A stretch of 64,000 nucleotides of DNA, taken from the NCBI RefSeq assembly GCF_900091495.1, contig NZ_LT607413.1, positions 2,232,001 through 2,296,000 of the forward strand, given 5' to 3'. A model generated the notes under the pieces. That model was given only the letters and a program-made list of their open reading frames with translations. It did not search any database and was not told the DNA's origin. The translations under genes were made by a program, and so were the position numbers. Source of the stretch: Micromonospora echinospora (GTDB taxonomy: Bacteria > Actinomycetota > Actinomycetes > Mycobacteriales > Micromonosporaceae). Of this stretch, positions 58,023 to 64,000 are shown in pieces; the stretch's first letter is position 1; every line of letters starts with the position of its first letter.

Positions 58023-58463
58023 ATGCAGGAGTCACTCACCATCGGTCAGCTCGCCGCCCGCAGCGGCGTGGCCCCCTCGGCCCTGCGCTACTACGAGCGG
58101 CTCGGCCTCATCCACGCCGAGCGCACCGGCGGCAACCAGCGCCGGTACGCGCGGATCGAACTGCGCCGGGTGGCGTTCATCCGGATCGCCCAGCAGGTCG
58201 GCGTCTCGCTCGACGAGATCCGCGAGGCGCTGGACTCGCTGCCCGACGGGCGCACCCCCAGCGCGCAGGACTGGGCCCGGATCTCCGCCGCCTGGCGCAA
58301 CCGCCTCGACGACAAGATCAGACTGATCAGCAAACTGCGGGACGACCTCACCGGCTGCATCGGCTGCGGCTGCCTGTCGTTGCAGCGCTGCGCCCTCAAC
58401 AACCCCGCCGACAAGCTCGCCGGCGAGGGGCCGGGCGCGCGACTGGTCCTGCCGCGCCCCTGA
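58023..58463 (+). CDS. soxR: Redox-sensitive transcriptional activator SoxR
   Basis: A MerR-family regulator of 146 residues with a [2Fe-2S] cluster that senses redox-cycling compounds. The HTH is SLTIGQLAARSGVAPSALRYYE, and GNQRRYAR follows. The four cluster ligands are Cys112, Cys115, Cys117 and Cys123 in the run CIGCGCLSLQRC, spaced as in E. coli SoxR. A terminal GPGARLV also matches. The ATG at 58023 has AAGGG seven bases upstream; a GTG one codon earlier is possible. It is divergent from the split transketolase and convergent with a quinone reductase. Confidence 0.94.
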   Translation: MQESLTIGQLAARSGVAPSALRYYERLGLIHAERTGGNQRRYARIELRRVAFIRIAQQVGVSLDEIREALDSLPDGRTPSAQDWARISAAWRNRLDDKIRLISKLRDDLTGCIGCGCLSLQRCALNNPADKLAGEGPGARLVLPRP

Positions 58464-58479
58464 GGTGGTTGCCGGGGCT

Positions 58480-58543
58480 GAGGTGGCTGCAGGGGACCCC
58501 TCCTCGGCAAAAAGCGGTAACAGGGGACCCCTGCTACCACCTC
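58480..58543. terminator. Long hairpin, bidirectional terminator candidate (family member D)
   Basis: GAGGTGGCTGCAGGGGACCC pairs with a right arm ending GACCCCTGCTACCACCTC around CGGCAAAAAGCGG. It lies between the convergent soxR and quinone reductase genes. A GGTTGCCGGGG element like that of family member B precedes it at 58466. Confidence 0.75.
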
Positions 58544-58562
58544 ACCCCACCCGGTCGACCGG

Positions 58563-59540
58563 TCAGTCGGTGAGCAGCAGCACCTTGCCCAGGTGGTCGC
58601 TGGACTCCACCAGCCGGTGCGCCCCGGCCGCGTCGGACATCGGCATCCGCCGGTCCACCACCGGCCGGATCCGGCCCGCCTCCACCAGCGGCCAGACCTG
58701 CTCCCGCACGCCCCGGACGATCGCCGCCTTTTCCGCGACCGGACGGGACCGTAGCGCGGTCGCCGTCACCGAAGCCCGCTTGGCCAACAGCATGCCGAGG
58801 TCGAGTTCCGCCTTCCGCCCGCCCTGCATGCCGATCACCACGAGCCGGCCTCCGGTGGTCAGCGCCGCCACGTTCCGGCCCAGGTAGGCCGCGCCCATGA
58901 TGTCGAGGATCACGTCCGCGCCCCGACCGTCGGTGACCCGCCGGACCTCCTCGACGAAGTCCTGCTCCCGGTAGTCGACGGTGTGCGCCGCGCCCAGCTC
59001 GCGCAACCGCTCGTGCTTGGCCGCGCGCGCGGTCACCACCACGGTCGCGCCGAGCGCCGCGCCGAGCTGGATGGCGAACGTGCCGATGCCACTGCCACCC
59101 CCGTGCACCAGCAGTGTCTCGCCTGCGGCCAGCCGGGCGAGCTGGACGACGTTCGACCAGACCGTACAGGCCACCTCGGGCAGCGCGGCGGCGTCGACCG
59201 GGTCGACCCCGGCCGGCACCGGCAGCAACTGCCCGGCCGGCACGGCGACCCGCTCGGCGTACCCGCCGCCGGCCAGCAGCGCGCAGACCTCCTGGCCGAC
59301 CCGCCATCCGGTCACGTCCGGAGCGGTCGCCGCGACCACCCCCGCGCACTCCAGACCCGGGTACGCCGACGCACCCGGCGGCGGCGGGTAGTGCCCCTGG
59401 CGTTGCAGCAGGTCGGCCCGGTTCACCGCGCTGGCCCGCACGGCGACGACCACCTCGCCGGGGCCGGGCTCCGGGTCGGGCACCTCGCTCCAGCGCAGGG
59501 CTTCGGGTCCACCGGGCTCCGGGATCGTGATCGCACGCAT
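58563..59540 (-). CDS. NAD(P)H quinone oxidoreductase, PIG3/zinc-independent MDR type
   Basis: A medium-chain quinone reductase of 325 residues. It has MRAITIPEPGGPEALRWSEV, SAVNRADLLQRQGHYPPPPG, the NADPH-binding VHGGGSGIGTFAIQLGAALG and GRLVVIGMQGGRKAELDL, all typical of PIG3 quinone oxidoreductases. There is no zinc-ligand set. It reduces quinones and may limit redox cycling, which fits the neighbouring soxR, though the genes are convergent. The start is the ATG at 59540. Confidence 0.9.
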   Translation of the reverse strand: MRAITIPEPGGPEALRWSEVPDPEPGPGEVVVAVRASAVNRADLLQRQGHYPPPPGASAYPGLECAGVVAATAPDVTGWRVGQEVCALLAGGGYAERVAVPAGQLLPVPAGVDPVDAAALPEVACTVWSNVVQLARLAAGETLLVHGGGSGIGTFAIQLGAALGATVVVTARAAKHERLRELGAAHTVDYREQDFVEEVRRVTDGRGADVILDIMGAAYLGRNVAALTTGGRLVVIGMQGGRKAELDLGMLLAKRASVTATALRSRPVAEKAAIVRGVREQVWPLVEAGRIRPVVDRRMPMSDAAGAHRLVESSDHLGKVLLLTD

Positions 59541-59549
59541 GAACCTGTC

Positions 59550-60089
59550 TTACCCGATCCGCCCCTCGGCCCACGCCCGGGTCAGGATCTCCGTCACCGT
59601 CTCCTCCGGGGTCTGGTCGGAGGTGTCCAGCCAGAGCCCGATCCGGGGCGTGTCGGCCCGGAATCCGGCGTCCAGGTCGGCGACGGGCCAGTCGCCGTAC
59701 CCCTTCTTGGGTCGGTCCCGCTCGCGGGCGGCCACCACCTCCGGACGGGGCGCGAGCACCACGACCGCCAGCGGCCGGTGCCGGATCCGGTCGACCATCG
59801 CGGCCAGCTCCGGGCCGAGGACCACGTCCTGGCAGACCACGGTGAAGCCGGCGGCGGCGTACGTGTCGGCGGCCGACGCGGCGAGGTCGTACCGGAGCCG
59901 GAGCTGCCGCCACGCCTCCTCCGACGGTGTGGCGCTCATCTCGGCCCGTCCACTGACCACCATCCGGCGGAAGACGTCACCGCGCAGGTGCACCGCACGT
60001 GGCAGCCGGCGGGCCAGCAGCTCGGCCACTGTGGACTTACCGGCTGCCATGATTCCGGTGACCAGCACCACCGACGGGATGTCCCACAT
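59550..60089 (-). CDS. P-loop kinase-like protein (small AAA/shikimate-kinase-like fold)
   Basis: A P-loop NTPase of 179 residues with Walker A GIMAAGKST at about 12-20. The VHLRGDVFRRMVVSGRAEM, VVCQDVVLG and VVVLAPRPEVVAARERDR segments resemble small-molecule kinases such as gluconate- or chloramphenicol-phosphotransferase-like enzymes. The substrate is unknown. The ATG at 60089 is the start. It is nine bases upstream of the quinone-reductase start and probably in the same transcript. Confidence 0.75.
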   Translation of the reverse strand: MWDIPSVVLVTGIMAAGKSTVAELLARRLPRAVHLRGDVFRRMVVSGRAEMSATPSEEAWRQLRLRYDLAASAADTYAAAGFTVVCQDVVLGPELAAMVDRIRHRPLAVVVLAPRPEVVAARERDRPKKGYGDWPVADLDAGFRADTPRIGLWLDTSDQTPEETVTEILTRAWAEGRIG

Positions 60090-60184
60090 GCCGTGATGAT
60101 CCCACGTTCGGGCGGGACGCCGACTCGCGCCGCCGGCCGGTCATGGCAGACTAGACGGGGTCGCGTACCCCTCGGGGACGCGCT

Positions 60185-60271
60185 GGGGGGTTCGCCTAGT
60201 GGCCGATGGCGCTGGTCTTGAAAACCGGTAGGGCAGCGATGTCCTCGTGGGTTCGAATCCCACACCCCCCG
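60185..60271 (+). tRNA. tRNA-Ser(TGA)
   Basis: An 87-base tRNA gene. The acceptor stem is GGGGGGT paired with ACCCCCC, the anticodon loop CTTGAAA reads anticodon TGA, and a long class II variable arm and a GGTTCGAATCC T-loop follow. No CCA is encoded. It precedes a short accessory segment and a degenerate copy of its own 3' half. Confidence 0.93.
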
Positions 60272-60431
60272 CTTCCCGAACAGCAGAAACGCCCCTGACC
60301 CAGCGCGCACACCGGTCAGGGGCCATCTCCGATCCGGGAACCGGTCGCACTTCGTCGTGCGCCCGCACTCGTTCTCCGACGCCATCTGCCGAACCCGGCA
60401 CGAGCTCGAAACGCCAAACCGTTGGTCCACC

Positions 60432-60437
60432 TAGCCT
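60432..60437 (+). promoter_or_regulatory. -10 box of leaderless promoter candidate
   Basis: TAGCCT ends seven bases before the ATG at 60445. Confidence 0.35.
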
Positions 60438-60444
60438 CGATGAC

Positions 60445-60792
60445 ATGAGGCGGCACAGGACCCGGCCGATAACCCGGGGCGAGCGAGTGCAGACAGCGGT
60501 ATTGGTGGTGCTCTATGCGGGATTCACCGCGATCGGCGTGCTGACCCTCGCTGGGGTGATCACCTTCAGCGGCTGGGGCGAGGGGACCCTCGCCTCGCGA
60601 CTCGTGTGCGGCGGACTGTACATGGTGGTCGGCCTGCCCGCTCTGGTCGCAGCCGTTGTCACGTTGATCGACGGGCGGATGCCGGTTTCGTCGGAGACCG
60701 AATACTCCGGTCCGGGGGCCGAGAACATGCATCTGGTCGGTGGCGAGACCTGGGGCACTATACGTAAGCCACAGGAGTACAGCGAACTCTGA
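60445..60792 (+). CDS. Small hypothetical membrane protein
   Basis: A 115-residue protein with two hydrophobic segments (VQTAVLVVLYAGFTAIGVLT and CGGLYMVVGLPALVAAVVTL) and a polar C-terminus. No family is recognised. The ATG at 60445 has TAGCCT seven bases upstream and no Shine-Dalgarno sequence. It is the only gene between the tRNA-Ser gene and the degenerate tRNA copy, so it may be cargo of a small inserted segment. Confidence 0.6.
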   Translation: MRRHRTRPITRGERVQTAVLVVLYAGFTAIGVLTLAGVITFSGWGEGTLASRLVCGGLYMVVGLPALVAAVVTLIDGRMPVSSETEYSGPGAENMHLVGGETWGTIRKPQEYSEL

Positions 60793-60818
60793 CGTACCGG
60801 GTACGGCACCCGGCCCTC

Positions 60819-60882
60819 CCTCGGGTCGATGAAGCCGGTACGGCAGCGATGCCCTCGCGGGCTCCGAATCCCACTTCCTCCG
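60819..60882 (+). pseudogene. Degenerate 3' half of a tRNA-Ser gene
   Basis: The region from TGAAGCCGGTA through GGCAGCGATG, CCCTCG and CCGAATCCCAC to CCTCCGC aligns with the anticodon arm, variable arm and T-arm of the tRNA-Ser at 60185-60271. It has scattered mismatches and one inserted base. The 5' half is absent and the acceptor stem cannot pair, so it is not a working tRNA. Confidence 0.65.
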
Positions 60883-60930
60883 CCTTCCTCGCAGCGCAAA
60901 TTCCCCCTGGCGCGAATTCCAGGCCAGGGG

Positions 60931-60943
60931 TCACGAATCGTGA
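60931..60943. promoter_or_regulatory. Palindrome upstream of the catalase gene
   Basis: TCACGA-A-TCGTGA, 13 bases, lies about 140 bases before the catalase start and could bind a regulator. Confidence 0.3.
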
Positions 60944-61009
60944 ACTCGTCTCGCTCGGAGGAGGTGTGCGGCTCCGGTCGGTCGACACCATGGTCCCGGT
61001 GGGCTTTCC

Positions 61010-61034
61010 GTTTTGTCTGACTGCGCTGGGGTAG
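61010..61034 (+). promoter_or_regulatory. SigB-like stress promoter of the catalase gene
   Basis: GTTTT, 14 bases, then GGGTAG resembles actinobacterial SigB-type promoters (GTTT-N14-GGGTAT form). It lies 49 bases before the catalase ATG. Confidence 0.5.
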
Positions 61035-61083
61035 GGCCGAAGGGGCCTGCTCACCGCACAGCTCCACGGAGGGACTCGTCCAG

Positions 61084-63345
<2,262 letters not shown>

Positions 63346-63483
63346 GCCGCCCGTCCCGGCGGTCGCCCGGGTGTCCGCTGTCCGTCGCCGCGAACGGTAG
63401 AGAGGGCGTGTCCATCCGTTCGGGCGGTGACCTTGACGGGGTAAGAAGATGGGCGGAAACCACCTTCAGTGAGAGGGATCACG

Positions 63484-64000
63484 ATGACCCTGGAACGACC
63501 GATCGCCCCGGACCCGTACGAGCTGCTGCCGACCGTGGGGTCGTTCACCCTGACCAGTGACGACGTGCCCAACGGCGAGCCGATGGACGCCGCGTACGCG
63601 CACGACAGCGTCGGCGGCGGCAACGTCTCGCCGCAGCTCGCCTGGGCCGACTTCCCGGCCGGGACGAAGGGCTTCGTGGTCACCTGCTTCGACCCGGACG
63701 CCCCCACCGGCAGCGGTTTCTGGCACTGGGTGCTGGTCAACCTGCCGGCCTCGGTGACCGAGCTGCCCCGGGGGGCGGTCGAGGGCGACCTCGGCGGGGC
63801 GTTCAGCGTCCGCAACGACTACGGCCAGCACGGGTACGGCGGAGCCGCTCCGCCGGCCGGGGACCGTCCGCACCGGTACGTCTTCGCCGTGCACGCGCTG
63901 GACGTGGAGAACCTGGACGTCACGCCGGAGGCGACGCCCGCGTACGTTGGCTTCAACCTGGCCTTCCACACCCTGGCCCGGGCGGTGATCCGGCCGACGT
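63484..64000 (+). CDS. YbhB/YbcL-family PEBP-like protein (3' end outside window)
   Basis: A phosphatidylethanolamine-binding-protein-like protein, at least 172 residues, truncated by the window end. The ligand-binding motifs [19 protein letters not shown] and [23 protein letters not shown] mark the YbhB/YbcL (RKIP-like) family. The bacterial function is not established. The ATG at 63484 has AGAGGGA six bases upstream. It follows the catalase gene by 138 bases on the same strand. Confidence 0.9.
   Translation, partial: MTLERPIAPDPYELLPTVGSFTLTSDDVPNGEPMDAAYAHDSVGGGNVSPQLAWADFPAGTKGFVVTCFDPDAPTGSGFWHWVLVNLPASVTELPRGAVEGDLGGAFSVRNDYGQHGYGGAAPPAGDRPHRYVFAVHALDVENLDVTPEATPAYVGFNLAFHTLARAVIRPT

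Noticed and set aside
60819..60882. A second functional tRNA-Ser gene
   Set aside because: The 5' half is missing, the acceptor stem does not pair and an extra base disrupts the T-arm.

Overview
The window is a high-G+C actinomycete chromosome segment. The likely source is Micromonospora or a close relative in the Micromonosporaceae. The reasons are the DUF5926 protein, three LytR-CpsA-Psr (LCP) genes, an XRE/DUF397 pair, a spore-associated-protein-like secreted protein, and many GTG starts. It is mostly ordinary chromosome with one accessory island.

1-30.8 kb. It opens with the 3' end of arcA (arginine deiminase). Next come a DUF5926 gene, an anti-sigma-type ATPase with a GAF-PAS histidine kinase, a glycerophosphodiesterase-rhodanese pair, three consecutive LCP cell-wall ligase genes and a UDP-glucuronate-decarboxylase-like epimerase. 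Two solute:sodium symporters, each with its own small membrane partner, follow at 10-12 kb and 19.7-21.8 kb. Between and around them are an ABC exporter, a membrane serine hydrolase, two two-component systems (NarL type and LytTR type), secreted proteins, a sugar-phosphate transferase, an Fpg/Nei glycosylase and a GT4 glycosyltransferase. Envelope biogenesis and carboxylate uptake are the themes.

30.9-41.2 kb is a defence and toxin-antitoxin island. It holds an AbiEii-type nucleotidyltransferase with an HTH partner, a type I restriction-modification operon (hsdM-hsdS-hsdR) preceded in the same direction by three tiny overlapping genes, and a divergent XRE/DUF397 pair. It also holds wreckage: a DUF4143-type C-terminal fragment and a decayed Phd-VapC antitoxin-toxin remnant. 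hsdS is visibly lower in G+C than its surroundings.

41.2-64 kb. A compact cytidylyltransferase / glycerol-1-phosphate-dehydrogenase-like / CDP-alcohol phosphatidyltransferase module suggests a CDP-activated phosphodiester product. After it come Nudix, SnoaL-like, aminotransferase, CorA, cyclophilin, rhomboid and thiolase genes, an OmpR-type two-component system, a GT2 enzyme, and a split transketolase divergent from soxR across a MerR-type dyad. The window ends with a quinone reductase, tRNA-Ser(TGA) with a degenerate partial copy 0.6 kb downstream, a large catalase behind a SigB-like promoter, and a truncated YbhB/PEBP gene.

Regulatory signals include many start codons 6-8 nt behind a TANNNT box (leaderless mRNAs), related hairpins at gene 3' ends, a GlxR/Crp-like palindrome before the acetate-type symporter operon, a near-perfect parS and a cluster of DnaA-box-like 9-mers. 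The last two hint at a location in the broad origin region, though no origin is present here.
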